DNA of 64,000 nt, taken from the NCBI RefSeq assembly GCF_014637085.1, contig NZ_BMEU01000020.1, positions 1-64,000 of the forward strand, read 5' to 3'. Under the pieces are notes generated by a model. It saw nothing but the letters and a program-made list of their open reading frames with translations. It ran no database searches and was not told the origin of the DNA. Origin of the DNA: Comamonas phosphati. Lineage in GTDB: Bacteria > Pseudomonadota > Gammaproteobacteria > Burkholderiales > Burkholderiaceae_C. The position numbers were made by a program, and so were the translations under genes. Shown in pieces: positions 7,661 through 18,182 of the stretch (position 1 is the stretch's first letter; each line of letters begins with the position of its first letter).

Positions 7661-9444
7661 TGCTGCTCCTGAGCCAGATGGCCGAGGACGTGGGAGAAGG
7701 CATCCACGGACAGCTGCATGTCGTCGGACGTGGAGGATTCGAGCGGGTTGTGGCTGATGCCGGCGTTGAGGCCGCGCACGAACAGCATGGCCTGGGGCAT
7801 GATTTCGTGCAGCTTCATGGCATCGTGGCCGGCGCCGCTGGGCATGCGGAACAGGGGCACGCCCAGGTCGGAGACGGCGCTTTCCCAGCGCTTTTGCCAT
7901 TCGGGGGCGCTGGGCGCGGCGGAGGCCTTCATCGCCAGCTCGGTGGTGTAGCGCAGGCCGCGGCGTTCGGCGATCGCGGCCAGCTCGGCCATGATGTCAT
8001 CGATCATGGCGTCGCGCTGCGCGTTGGTGGGCGCGCGCAGGTCCAGCGAGAACTGGCAGCGGCCGGGCACCACGTTGACCGAGCCGGAGGGCACGTTCAG
8101 CTGGCCGATGGTGGCCACGCTGTCGCCGTCCTGGCCGGCACGCTTTTCGATGTACAGGGCCAGTTCGGCCACGCCCGCAGCCGCATCGCGGCGGCGGTTC
8201 ATGGGCGTGGTGCCGGCGTGGCTGGCCATGCCTGTCATTTCGCACACGTAGCGGGCGCTGCCGTTGATCGAGGTCACGATGCCCAGGGGGATGTCCAGCT
8301 CGTTGAGCACGGGGCCCTGCTCGATGTGCACTTCGATGAAGCCCAGGTAGTCGGCGGGATTGCGCTCGAGCTTGGGAATGTCGTCTATGCACAGGCCGGC
8401 GTGCTGCATGGCCTCGCGCAGCGTGATGCCGTCGGCGTCCTTCTGCTCCAGCCATTCCTGCTTGAAGTCGCCGACCAGGGCGCCCGAGCCCAGGAAGGTG
8501 GCCTTGTAGCGCTGGCCTTCCTCTTCGGCAAAGCCCACGACTTCGAAGTTGAAGGGCAGGCGCCTGCCTTGCCTGTGCAGGGCCTGCACGCAGGCCATGG
8601 GCACGAAGATGCCCAGGCGGCCGTCGTATTTGCCGCCGTTGCGCACGGTGTCGTAGTGGCTGCCGGTCAGCAGGGTCCTGGCGCCCCTGGCCTCGTATTC
8701 CGGGGCGGCCTTGTAGCGGCCGACCACGTTGCCCACGGCGTCGATCTCGACTTCGTCGAAGCCGCATTCGCGCATCCAGTGGCTGATGCGCTGGGCGCAG
8801 GCACGGTGGGCGTCGGTCAGATAGGTGACGGTCAACTGGCCTTTTTCGGCATAGCCGGGGTCGCTGTGCTGGGCCAGGCGCTCCTGCCAGTCCCAGACCT
8901 CGTTGCCCTGCGTGGGTTCGTAGCCGAACTTGTCGTTGAGGCGGATCTCGGCGATGCGGTGGATGTTGCGCAGCGCCTCGGCCTGCTCGTAGTCGGGGTG
9001 GTTGTGCACGCGGCGCTCGAAGGTCTCGATGATCTCCGCCTTGGACAGGCCCAGGCCGCGCGGGCCGCGCACGGCCAGGATGAAGGGGAAACCGAAGCGC
9101 TTGCCGTATTCGGCGTTGAGCTTGCGGATGTGATCCAGCTCCTCGGGCGTGCAGTTGGTCAGGCCGGCCCTGGTCTGCTCGTTGGTCGACTCGGCCGTGA
9201 GCGTCTTGGTCTCCATCTGCTTGCCGGCCAGTTCCGGGTGGGCGCGGATCAGATCCAGCTTGGACTGCTCGCTGGCCTGCGCCAGCACCTTGGCCATGGC
9301 GTGCTTGATGTGGGCCATGGACTTGAAGGGGCGCTGCTCCAGCGCCTTGGCGGCGATCCAGGGCGAGTGTTCGTACAGGCCGTCGAGCAGTTCGGTGGCG
9401 GTGGCCGCATCGGCGGCGTTCAGTTGTTCCAGGGTCAGAGCCAT
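7657..9444 (-). CDS. Bifunctional OHCU decarboxylase / allantoate amidohydrolase fusion
   Basis: 595 residues formed of two enzymes. Residues about 1-172 are UraD, which decarboxylates 2-oxo-4-hydroxy-4-carboxy-5-ureidoimidazoline to S-allantoin; the catalytic His is H69 in AHPELAG. Residues about 185-595 are AllC, an M20-type allantoate amidohydrolase, with metal ligands H263 (GSHYDTV), D274 and the E308/E309 pair (AEEEGQ) plus HIEQGP. Separate family members are about 165 and 410 residues, so neither half is truncated. It starts 7 nt after puuE and overlaps the M20 gene. PuuE supplies allantoate between the two activities. Confidence 0.9.
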   Translation of the reverse strand: MALTLEQLNAADAATATELLDGLYEHSPWIAAKALEQRPFKSMAHIKHAMAKVLAQASEQSKLDLIRAHPELAGKQMETKTLTAESTNEQTRAGLTNCTPEELDHIRKLNAEYGKRFGFPFILAVRGPRGLGLSKAEIIETFERRVHNHPDYEQAEALRNIHRIAEIRLNDKFGYEPTQGNEVWDWQERLAQHSDPGYAEKGQLTVTYLTDAHRACAQRISHWMRECGFDEVEIDAVGNVVGRYKAAPEYEARGARTLLTGSHYDTVRNGGKYDGRLGIFVPMACVQALHRQGRRLPFNFEVVGFAEEEGQRYKATFLGSGALVGDFKQEWLEQKDADGITLREAMQHAGLCIDDIPKLERNPADYLGFIEVHIEQGPVLNELDIPLGIVTSINGSARYVCEMTGMASHAGTTPMNRRRDAAAGVAELALYIEKRAGQDGDSVATIGQLNVPSGSVNVVPGRCQFSLDLRAPTNAQRDAMIDDIMAELAAIAERRGLRYTTELAMKASAAPSAPEWQKRWESAVSDLGVPLFRMPSGAGHDAMKLHEIMPQAMLFVRGLNAGISHNPLESSTSDDMQLSVDAFSHVLGHLAQEQQ

Positions 9445-9451
9445 GTCGCAA

Positions 9452-10420
9452 TCAATCCTTGCAGGGGAAGCGTTCGGCCCAGTGGCGGGCCAGGTCGATA
9501 CGGCGGCACACCCACACGCCTTCGTGCTGCTGGATGTGGTCGAGAAAACGCTGCAGCGCCGTGATGCGGCCCGGGCGGCCCAGCAGGCGGCAGTGCATGC
9601 CGATGCTCATCATCTTGGGCGCGTTGTCGCCGGCAGGATCGCCCTCGGCATACAGGGTGTCGAAGCTGTCCTTCATGTACTGGAAGAACGGGTCGGCATG
9701 CGAGTAGCCCTGGGGCAGGGCGAAGCGCATGTCGTTCACGTCCAGCGTGTAGGGCACGACGAGCTGGTGGTGCGTGCTGCCGTCGGTCTTGCCCACCTTC
9801 ATCCAGAAGGGCAGGTCGTCGCCGTAGTAGTCGCTGTCGTAGGTGAAGCGGCCGTTGTCGGCCACTAGCCGATGGGTGTTTGGGCTGTCGCGGCCCGTGT
9901 ACCAGCCCAGGCCGTGGTCGCCGTCGTGGCCGTACAGCTCGCCGAAGATCTCCAGGCACTGCTGCATGTGGGCACGCTCGACCTCAAAGGGCACGTGCTG
10001 GTAGTGGATCCACTTGAGGCCGTGGCAGGCGACTTCATGGCCCAGCTCGGCAAAGGCCTGGGCCAGCTCGCGGTGCTTTTGCAGGGCGGTGGCCACGCCG
10101 AAGACGGTCAGCGGCAGGCCGCGCTTTTCGAACTCGCGCAGGATGCGCCAGACGCCGGCGCGCGAGCCGTATTCATAAATGCCTTCCATGCTCATGTGGC
10201 GCTCGGGGTAGGCGGCCGGATTGAACATCTCGGACAGGAACTGCTCGCTGGCGGGGTCGCCGTGCAGCACGCAGTTCTCGCCGCCCTCTTCGTAGTTGAG
10301 CACGAATTGCACGGCCACGCGGGCCTTGTCGGGCCACCGGGGATGCGGAGTGTGGCGACCATAGCCGATCAGGTCGCGGGGGTAGGGGGCCGTAGTGTCG
10401 TAAGTCACGTCGTATCTCAT
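9452..10420 (-). CDS. puuE: Allantoinase, polysaccharide-deacetylase type
   Basis: 322 residues, a NodB-fold protein of the PuuE family, which opens the allantoin ring to allantoate without the usual amidohydrolase fold. Family features are RYDVTYDTTAPYPRDL at the start, FVLNYEEGGE, HEVACHGLKWIHY and the C-terminal GMHCRLLGRPGR. The ATG overlaps the GntR stop (ATGA at 10420-10417) and the gene ends 7 nt before the UraD-AllC fusion, so substrate and product steps are co-translated. Confidence 0.93.
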   Translation of the reverse strand: MRYDVTYDTTAPYPRDLIGYGRHTPHPRWPDKARVAVQFVLNYEEGGENCVLHGDPASEQFLSEMFNPAAYPERHMSMEGIYEYGSRAGVWRILREFEKRGLPLTVFGVATALQKHRELAQAFAELGHEVACHGLKWIHYQHVPFEVERAHMQQCLEIFGELYGHDGDHGLGWYTGRDSPNTHRLVADNGRFTYDSDYYGDDLPFWMKVGKTDGSTHHQLVVPYTLDVNDMRFALPQGYSHADPFFQYMKDSFDTLYAEGDPAGDNAPKMMSIGMHCRLLGRPGRITALQRFLDHIQQHEGVWVCRRIDLARHWAERFPCKD

Positions 10421-11094
10421 GCCGAGATGGAGGAGAGTGCCATCGATAAATCGTTGGTAGGCAGATCGCGGTCGAAGGTCAGGCCTGCTTCCACGTGGTC
10501 AAGGTGCTGCTGCATCAGCTGCACGGCCTGCTCGGTATCGCCGCTGGCCAGCGCGGCCACGATCTCGGAGTGCTCCTCGTGCGAATGTTCGGCCGCCGAG
10601 GCCGACTGGTACATCAGCATGATCAGCGCGCAGCGGGAAATCAGTTCGCCCAGCAGCTGGGCCAGGACTTCGTTGCCCATGAGTTCGGCCATGCGCACGT
10701 GGAAGTCGCCCAGCAGCTCGGTGCGCTGGCCGACGTCATCGGCTTCCATGGCTTTCTTCTCGGCGGCGACGTGGGCCTTGAGCGCGCGCAGCTTGGCGGG
10801 GGTCTGCTGTGCGGCAAAGCTGCGCACCATTTCGGCTTCGAGCATGCGGCGCACGGCAAAGACCTGGCGCGCCTCGTCCACGGAAGGCGTGGCCACGAAG
10901 GCGCCGCGCGCGGGCTCCAGCCTGATCAGCCGGTTCTGCGACAGCTGGAACAGCGCCTGGCGCACCAGCGTGCGCGAGACGCCGAAATGGTCGGCCAGCT
11001 TCTGCTCGGCCAGCTTGGTTCCGGGCATGAGGCGGTGTTCGACAATGGCCTTGGTCAGGCTTTCGACGATGAAACTGGTGGTGGAGGTTTCCAT
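10417..11094 (-). CDS. GntR/FCD family regulator of the ureide operon
   Basis: 225 residues: winged HTH at about 12-75 (GVSRTLVRQALFQLSQNRLI) and a helical FCD ligand-binding domain at about 85-205 with the usual His/Asp metal-site residues (DFHVRMAE, EEHSEIVAAL). It is first in an operon with puuE, uraD-allC and the M20 gene and overlaps puuE. The start at 11094 (METSTTSFIVESL) gives a normal length; the upstream part of the open frame covers the promoter. TGTATACAGTT 31 bp before the ATG, repeated before the purine permease, suggests autoregulation and control of uptake by an allantoin-pathway metabolite (inferred). Confidence 0.88.
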   Translation of the reverse strand: METSTTSFIVESLTKAIVEHRLMPGTKLAEQKLADHFGVSRTLVRQALFQLSQNRLIRLEPARGAFVATPSVDEARQVFAVRRMLEAEMVRSFAAQQTPAKLRALKAHVAAEKKAMEADDVGQRTELLGDFHVRMAELMGNEVLAQLLGELISRCALIMLMYQSASAAEHSHEEHSEIVAALASGDTEQAVQLMQQHLDHVEAGLTFDRDLPTNDLSMALSSISA

Positions 11095-11663
11095 CGCCTC
11101 ATCATAGCCCTTGGTTGCCAATTTTGTATACAGTTTTTGTCGACAGAAGATAGGTGTTCTCCCTTGGATTGCTCTGCTTGGTATCGGTGAAAAGTGTTTT
11201 GCGGCCGCGAAAGAGGGCAAGCGCCGGCCGGCTTCACCTGCCCGGCCCGCGTGCTGATGGCGCTGTGGGCAGACCGCGAAATGCTCGCCGCTGCGGGGCG
11301 AGGGGGAGTCCGCCAGCCAAGGTGCGGGCGCTGGTTTTCCTTGGCCAGCATTCGGCTATGAGATGGCCGGCATGCTGGCTCTGGGCATCGGCAGCAAGCG
11401 ACCCAATCCCGTCATTCGAGCCTTGTCCGTCAATGTCTGTTGTGTAGTGCGGATTCAACTGGTCTTCCTGGAATAACGCATATTCCGTCCAAAGGTCGCC
11501 AAAGGTCGCCAAGGGCCGGCGGGCAGTGCGCAGCCACCAGCCGTGCCGGGCTCGGCGGCCCCGGCGGCCGGTGCCGCTGCGGCGCGCTAAGCAGTTTTGA
11601 CCGGCCTGCATCTGCCCGCGCGGCGGCGGCTGCTCCCATAATGGCCGCCGGAGACACCTAACC
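11095..11663. other. Non-coding region between gntR and glycerate kinase
   Basis: 569 bp between divergent genes with no convincing gene. It has the GntR operator at its left end and a short direct repeat CCAAAGGTCGCCAAAGGTCGCC near 11494-11515. A 203-codon reverse frame crosses it but has no ribosome site and runs antisense into the kinase. Confidence 0.5.
11125..11135. promoter_or_regulatory. Candidate GntR operator before gntR-puuE operon
   Basis: TGTATACAGTT, identical to 5949-5959, 31 bp upstream of the regulator start, placing it in the promoter. Confidence 0.55.
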
Positions 11664-12998
11664 ATGAGCAATGCAAAGCCCCCGGCGCTGGCCCCCCCCC
11701 AGCACGACCCCCAGCAATTTTTATTGGATCTGTACCGCATCGCCGTACAGCGCGCCCAGCCCCTGCACAGCATGGCGCAGCACCTGCCCAAGCCGCCCAA
11801 GGGCCGCACGGTGGTGCTGGGTGCCGGCAAGGCCGGCGGCTCCATGGCCCAGGCGCTGGAAGCGCTGTGGCCGCAGGAGGCACCGCTGTCCGGCCTGATC
11901 GTGACGCGCTACGAGCACATCCCGCCGCGTCCCGAAGGCCTGGCCCAGCGCCTGGAAGTGGTGGAAGCCGCCCACCCCGTGCCCGATGCCGCCGGCCTGG
12001 CCGCGGCCGAGCGCATTCTGGCGTTGACCGCAGGCCTGACCGAGGACGATCTGGTGCTGTGCCTGATTTCGGGCGGCGGCTCGGCCCTGCTGACGCTGCC
12101 GGCCGAAGGCATGGACCTGGCGGAAAAGCAGCGCATCAACAAGGCCCTGCTGGAGAGCGGCGCGGCCATCAGCGAGATGAACTGCGTGCGCAAGCACCTC
12201 TCGCGCATCAAGGGCGGACGCCTGGCCGCGGCCTGCCACCCGGCCAAGGTGGTGACGCTGACCATCAGCGACGTGCCCGGCGACGATCCCTCGATCATCG
12301 CCAGCGGCCCCACGGTGCCCGATGCCTCGACCTGCGCCGACGCGCTGGCCATCCTGAAGCGCTACCAGATCAGCGTGCCCGATGCCGTGCGTGCCGCGCT
12401 GGAGGACGGTTCGCTGGAAACGCCCAAGCCCGGCGATCCGCGTTTTGCCGGCCATGAGGTCCACATGATCGCCACGCCCCAGCAGTCGCTGGAAGCCGCT
12501 GCCGCCGCGGCGCGCGCGGCCGGCATCGCGGCCCATGTGCTGTCCGACGAGATCGAAGGCGAATCGCGCGAAGTGGGCAAGGTGCATGCCGCCATGGCCC
12601 GCGCCGTGGCCCGCCACGGCGAGCCCTTCGCCAAGCCCTGCGTGATTCTTTCGGGCGGCGAGACCACGGTGACCATACGCCCGCGCCAGCCGGGTGCAGC
12701 CAAGGGACGCGGCGGCCGTGCCGGCGAGTTCTGCCTGGGCCTGGCCCAGGCGCTGCAGGGCCAGGAACAGGTCTGGGCGCTGGCCGCCGATACCGACGGC
12801 ATCGACGGCGTGGAAGACAACGCCGGCGCGCGCGTTTCGCCCTGTACGCTGCAGCGCGCGGCCGAGAAGAACCTGCGCATCGGCGACCATCTGGACCGCA
12901 ACGACGCCTACGGCTATTTCTCGGCCCTGGGCGATCTGGTGGTGACCGGCCCGACCCACACCAACGTCAACGATTTCCGCGCGATCCTGGTGCTGTGA
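11664..12998 (+). CDS. ttuD: Glycerate 2-kinase (MOFRL/TtuD family)
   Basis: 444 residues, the length of class II glycerate kinases. The N-terminal DUF4147 domain (VVLGAGKAGGSMAQALE, ISGGGSALLTLP, RKHLSRIKGGRLA) is followed by the MOFRL domain (ILSGGETTVT, GRGGRAGEFCLGLA, DTDGIDG). It phosphorylates D-glycerate to 2-phosphoglycerate, draining the product of the gcl-hyi-glxR operon into glycolysis. GGAG lies about 9 nt before the ATG. It is a single gene convergent with the LysR regulator. The same family is sometimes labelled hydroxypyruvate reductase; the kinase reading fits the context better. Confidence 0.9.
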   Translation: MSNAKPPALAPPQHDPQQFLLDLYRIAVQRAQPLHSMAQHLPKPPKGRTVVLGAGKAGGSMAQALEALWPQEAPLSGLIVTRYEHIPPRPEGLAQRLEVVEAAHPVPDAAGLAAAERILALTAGLTEDDLVLCLISGGGSALLTLPAEGMDLAEKQRINKALLESGAAISEMNCVRKHLSRIKGGRLAAACHPAKVVTLTISDVPGDDPSIIASGPTVPDASTCADALAILKRYQISVPDAVRAALEDGSLETPKPGDPRFAGHEVHMIATPQQSLEAAAAAARAAGIAAHVLSDEIEGESREVGKVHAAMARAVARHGEPFAKPCVILSGGETTVTIRPRQPGAAKGRGGRAGEFCLGLAQALQGQEQVWALAADTDGIDGVEDNAGARVSPCTLQRAAEKNLRIGDHLDRNDAYGYFSALGDLVVTGPTHTNVNDFRAILVL

Positions 12999-13004
12999 AA
13001 GACT

Positions 13005-13107
13005 AGCGGCTATCGAATTGGATAGCTTCAAGCGCTTGATATGCATGGGTTTCAGGCGAAAAACCATGTGCAGCTATTGTTGGAAAAGCGATAGCTGCTC
13101 CTTTTTT
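13005..13107 (+). repeat. AGCTATC-type intergenic repeat, probable terminator of the kinase gene
   Basis: It contains GCTATC-GAATTG-GATAGC (13009-13026), a linker CAAGCGCTTGATATGC, and AGCTATTG...CGATAGCT (13072-13096) followed by a T-run at 13102-13107. Similar AGCTAT dyads recur between other genes here (near 6160, 33630, 45880, 55110-55190, 60470). Confidence 0.65.
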
Positions 13108-13145
13108 ACATCAGTTGCCCCCGAATCTGGCGCGGCCCAATTCAG

Positions 13146-13246
13146 GGCAGCCGAGCAAGGGCCGTCCCGCAGCGAGGGCTGCGTCCCCCTCCGTTAGCGC
13201 GTAGCGCGTACAGAGAGGGGGAAGGCGCGAAGCGACTCAGGGGGAG
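13146..13246 (-). repeat. GC-rich intergenic repeat, copy 1
   Basis: Read on the reverse strand: CTCCCCCTGAGTCGCTTCG, then CCTTCCCCCTCTCT, a palindromic GCGCGTAGCGCG-like centre, GGAGGGGGACGCAGCCC and CGGCCCTTGCTCGGC. It closely matches copy 2 at 16081-16174. It sits between the convergent kinase and LysR genes. Confidence 0.75.
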
Positions 13247-13255
13247 CTTTATCTC

Positions 13256-14173
13256 TCAGCCGCCGCGCGGCAGATCTTCCCACCAGGCATCGCCGAAGCG
13301 GCCCTGCAGAAAGGCGATGAAGGACAGCACCTTCTGCGGCACCAGCCGCGGCGAGGGATAGACGGCGTGGATCTCCTGCTCTGGCAGGCGGCAGGTCTTG
13401 AGCACCTCGACCACGCGGCCGTCCTTCAGCGACTCGTGGGCCACGTAGCGGGGCAGGGCGGCAACGCCCATGTGCGAGCGCGCGGCGGCCAGCAGGGCCG
13501 AGAGGTTGTTGGAGCGCAGCCGGCCGGTGACGGGAATGGACACGGGCTCGCCGCTGGCATTGCGCAGGCGCCACAGATCGTTGCCCTGCACGCTGCTGTA
13601 GATCAGCGTGGCGTGCTCCTTCAGGTCCGAGGGGCGGCGCGGCGTGCCGCGTTTCTTCAGGTAGGCGGGCGAGGCGACCAGCACCCAGGGGTTGACGCCC
13701 AGCGTGCGTGCGCCCAGCGACGAGTCGGCCAGTTTGCCCAGGCGCAGTGCCACGTCGATGCCGTTGGCCACGAGGTCGGTGTAGCGGTCCTCGAAGCTCA
13801 GGTCCACCTGCACCTGGGGGTGTTGCTGCATGAATTCCAGCGCCAGCGGAATGACCACGCGCCGCCCGAAGGCCACCGAGCTGCCGATGCGCAGCTGGCC
13901 CTGCACATGGGTCTGGCGCAGCTGGACCACGTTGTCCGCGTCGGCCACGTCGTTGACGATGATCTTGCACTTCTCGTAATAGAGGGCGCCGGCCTCGGTC
14001 AGGCTCACGCCGCGCGTGTTGCGGTTGAGCAGGCGCACCTTGAGCCGCGCTTCCATGGCCGCCACCTGCTTGGTGACCGTGGGCTGGGTGGTGGCGAATT
14101 CCTGGGCGACCTTGGTGAAGCTACCGGTTTCCACCACCCGCACGAACATGTGCATGGCATCGAGTCGGTCCAT
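13256..14173 (-). CDS. LysR-type regulator divergent from gcl
   Basis: 305 residues: N-terminal winged HTH (FTKVAQEFATTQPTVTKQVAAMEARL, residues about 18-43) and a LysR substrate-binding domain. It resembles the CrgA-type subgroup (DRLDAMHMFVRVVETGSF at the start). GGAG lies 6 nt before the ATG. It is divergent from gcl-hyi-glxR across a 109-bp gap that holds a perfect dyad, the classical arrangement for a LysR activator of its neighbour. Glyoxylate or a relative as the inducer is inferred. Confidence 0.88.
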   Translation of the reverse strand: MDRLDAMHMFVRVVETGSFTKVAQEFATTQPTVTKQVAAMEARLKVRLLNRNTRGVSLTEAGALYYEKCKIIVNDVADADNVVQLRQTHVQGQLRIGSSVAFGRRVVIPLALEFMQQHPQVQVDLSFEDRYTDLVANGIDVALRLGKLADSSLGARTLGVNPWVLVASPAYLKKRGTPRRPSDLKEHATLIYSSVQGNDLWRLRNASGEPVSIPVTGRLRSNNLSALLAAARSHMGVAALPRYVAHESLKDGRVVEVLKTCRLPEQEIHAVYPSPRLVPQKVLSFIAFLQGRFGDAWWEDLPRGG

Positions 14174-14186
14174 GGTTTCTCCTGCT

Positions 14187-14209
14187 ATTTATTCTTCAGT
14201 GGAATAAAT
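14187..14209. promoter_or_regulatory. Candidate LysR operator in the lysR-gcl intergenic region
   Basis: ATTTATTC (14187-14194) and its exact inverse GAATAAAT (14202-14209) around a 7-bp centre. AT-rich against a GC-rich genome, it fits the T-N11-A dyad style of LysR boxes and is 13 bp from the LysR start and 74 bp from gcl. Confidence 0.6.
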
Positions 14210-14282
14210 TTTATGGTCTGCGCGCGCCTTCCGCCAGGCGGGGGTCTTGTCTAAAGTCGGTCTCAGTTTTTAGGAGACCTCC

Positions 14283-16073
<1,791 letters not shown>

Positions 16074-16080
16074 GAGAGAA

Positions 16081-16174
16081 CTCCCCCTGAGCGGCTGGAC
16101 CGCTTCCCCCTCTCTCTTCGGGAAGGGGGCGAGGCCTTCGCTGCGGGGCGGCCCTTGCTCGGCGTCCGCCAGCC
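16081..16174 (+). repeat. GC-rich intergenic repeat, copy 2
   Basis: CTCCCCCTGAGCGG, CGCTTCCCCCTCTCT, GGGAAGGGGGCG, CGCTGCGGGGCGGCCC and TTGCTCGGCG occur in the order seen in copy 1. It lies inside the operon between gcl and hyi, so it could attenuate or process the transcript. Confidence 0.75.
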
Positions 16175-16204
16175 CAACTATCAAGATTACCGGAGACTTC
16201 TACC

Positions 16205-17008
16205 ATGCCCCGTTTTGCTGCCAATCTGAGCATGCTGTTTACCGAGGTGCCGTTCCTCGACCGTTTCGAGCGTGCCGCCCAGGCCGGTTTCGAAGCCGTG
16301 GAATTCCTGTTCCCCTACGCCCATACCGTGGAGGAAATCCAGGAGCGCCTGAACGCCACCGGCCTGAAGATCGTGCTGCACAACCTGCCCGCCGGCGACT
16401 GGGAGGCCGGCGAGCGCGGCATGGCCTGCGACCCCGCGCGCGTGGACGAATTCCGCGCCGGCGTGGCCAAGGCCGTGACCTATGCCCTGGCTCTGGGCGT
16501 GCCTCAGCTCAACTGCCTGGCCGGCAAGGCGCCCGCAGGCGTGGATGCCGCGACGCTGCGCCGCACCTTCGTCGAGAACCTGCGCTTTGCCGCAGCGGCG
16601 CTCAAGACCGCCGGCCTGCGCCTGCTGATCGAGCCCATCAATCCCTTCGACATCCCCGGCTTCTACCTGAACCGCACGGATGATGCCCTGTCCATCCTGG
16701 ACGAAGTCGGCGCCGACAACGCCTTCGTGCAGTACGACATCTACCACGCCCAGCGCACCGAAGGCGAGCTGGCCAACACGCTGCAGAAGAGCCTGGCCCG
16801 TATCGCCCACGTGCAGCTGGCTGACAACCCCGGCCGCAACGAGCCCGGCACCGGCGAGATCAACTACCCCTTTCTGTTCGCGCATCTGGACCGCATCGGC
16901 TACACCGGCTGGGTTGGTTGCGAGTACAAGCCCGCCAAGGACACCGAGTCCGGCCTGGGCTGGGTCGAGACGGTTGCCGGCCAGAAAAGGGCCGCAGTGG
17001 CCGCCTGA
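16205..17008 (+). CDS. hyi: Hydroxypyruvate isomerase
   Basis: 267 residues with an AP-endonuclease-2-like TIM barrel. Family motifs are RFAANLSMLFTEVPFLDRF at the start, LIEPINPFDIPGFYL with the first metal/base Glu and GWVGCEYKPAKDT with the second Glu. It interconverts hydroxypyruvate and tartronate semialdehyde, so it feeds the same pool made by Gcl. It starts 131 bp after gcl beyond the GC-rich repeat, with GGAG before the ATG, and is followed 62 bp later by glxR. Confidence 0.94.
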   Translation: MPRFAANLSMLFTEVPFLDRFERAAQAGFEAVEFLFPYAHTVEEIQERLNATGLKIVLHNLPAGDWEAGERGMACDPARVDEFRAGVAKAVTYALALGVPQLNCLAGKAPAGVDAATLRRTFVENLRFAAAALKTAGLRLLIEPINPFDIPGFYLNRTDDALSILDEVGADNAFVQYDIYHAQRTEGELANTLQKSLARIAHVQLADNPGRNEPGTGEINYPFLFAHLDRIGYTGWVGCEYKPAKDTESGLGWVETVAGQKRAAVAA

Positions 17009-17070
17009 TAAGCGCCATCGGCCACGGAATGGCCGCGAAATTTGATTCTGAAGAAAACTAGGAGAACACC

Positions 17071-17985
17071 ATGAACGCATCGTCCCTCAAGCTGGGCTTC
17101 ATCGGTCTGGGCATCATGGGCGCGCCCATGTGCGGCCACCTGATTGCCGCCGGCCACCAACTGTTCGTCAACACCGCGGGCAAGGTGCCTTCGCCCATTG
17201 CCGAGAGCAGCGCCACCCAGTGCACCACCGCCCGCGGCGTGGCCGAGCGCGCCGACATCATCTTCATCATGGTTCCCGATACGCCCGACGTCGAGAAGGT
17301 GCTGTTCGGTGAAGACGGCGTGGCCGCCGGCCTCAAGGGCAGCTCCGGCAAGATCGTGGTGGACATGTCCTCCATCTCGCCCGTGGCCACCAAGGACTTC
17401 GCCAAGCGCATCGAAGCCGCCGGCGCCCGGTACCTGGACGCGCCCGTCTCCGGCGGCGAAGTCGGTGCCAAGAACGGCGCGCTGTCCATCATGGTCGGCG
17501 GCCCCGACGCAGCCTTCGAGCGCGTCAAGCCCCTGTTCGAAAAAATGGGCAAGAACATCACCCTGGTGGGCGGCAACGGCGACGGCCAGACCGCCAAGGT
17601 GGCCAACCAGATCATCGTGGCGCTGAACATCGAAGCCGTGGCCGAAGCCCTGCTGTTCGCCTCGCGCGCCGGCGCCGACCCGGCCCGCGTGCGCGAAGCC
17701 CTGCTGGGCGGCTTTGCCTCTTCCAAGATCCTGGAAGTGCACGCCGAGCGCATGATCAAGCGCACCTTCGACCCGGGCTTTCGCATCGCCCTGCACCAGA
17801 AGGACCTGAACCTGGCCCTGTCCAGCGCCCGCCAGCTCGGCGTGTCGCTGCCCAACACGGCCCAGGCCCAGGAGCTGTTCAACAGCTGCGTGGCCCACGG
17901 CGGCGCCGGCTGGGACCACTCGGGCATGGTGCGCGCCCTGGAAATCCAGGCCAACTTCGAAGTCGGCCAGAAGGTCGAAGGCTGA
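17071..17985 (+). CDS. glxR: Tartronate-semialdehyde reductase (2-hydroxy-3-oxopropionate reductase)
   Basis: 304 residues of the beta-hydroxyacid dehydrogenase family: Rossmann motif GFIGLGIMGAPM (about 10-21), substrate motif DAPVSGGEVGAKNG, catalytic Lys in the KVANQIIV region and the C-terminal LHQKDLNLAL helix. It reduces tartronate semialdehyde to D-glycerate, the substrate of the kinase at 11664. AGGAGA precedes the ATG. Last gene of the gcl operon. Confidence 0.95.
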   Translation: MNASSLKLGFIGLGIMGAPMCGHLIAAGHQLFVNTAGKVPSPIAESSATQCTTARGVAERADIIFIMVPDTPDVEKVLFGEDGVAAGLKGSSGKIVVDMSSISPVATKDFAKRIEAAGARYLDAPVSGGEVGAKNGALSIMVGGPDAAFERVKPLFEKMGKNITLVGGNGDGQTAKVANQIIVALNIEAVAEALLFASRAGADPARVREALLGGFASSKILEVHAERMIKRTFDPGFRIALHQKDLNLALSSARQLGVSLPNTAQAQELFNSCVAHGGAGWDHSGMVRALEIQANFEVGQKVEG

Positions 17986-18071
17986 TACTAGCCTGGGGGA
18001 GGGCAGCGACAGCCGGCGCCACAATGCGTGCTGCGCATGCAGCCGGCAGCTGTCCCGCAAGTAAAAAAAGT

Positions 18072-18176
18072 TCATCGAGGAATTCCGGGGAAAGCAGCCC
18101 CGATCTTGAGGAAAAAATACTCCTGATCGCGGTAGCCGTAGGCGCGGCGCTTGATGAACTTGATGGTGTTGTTGAT
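18072..18176 (-). pseudogene. C-terminal fragment of an ISL3-family transposase
   Basis: About 34 codons on the reverse strand reading INNTIKFIKRRAYGYRDQ and ending at a TGA after AFPGIPR. That pattern is the C-terminus of ISL3-type DDE transposases. Everything upstream of it is missing and the sequence is replaced by a second transposase tail on the opposite strand. Confidence 0.7.
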
Positions 18177-18182
18177 GCATGC

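Noticed and set aside
11234-11845. A 203-codon reverse gene between gntR and glycerate kinase
   Set aside because: It overlaps the kinase antisense, has no ribosome site and shows no family pattern.
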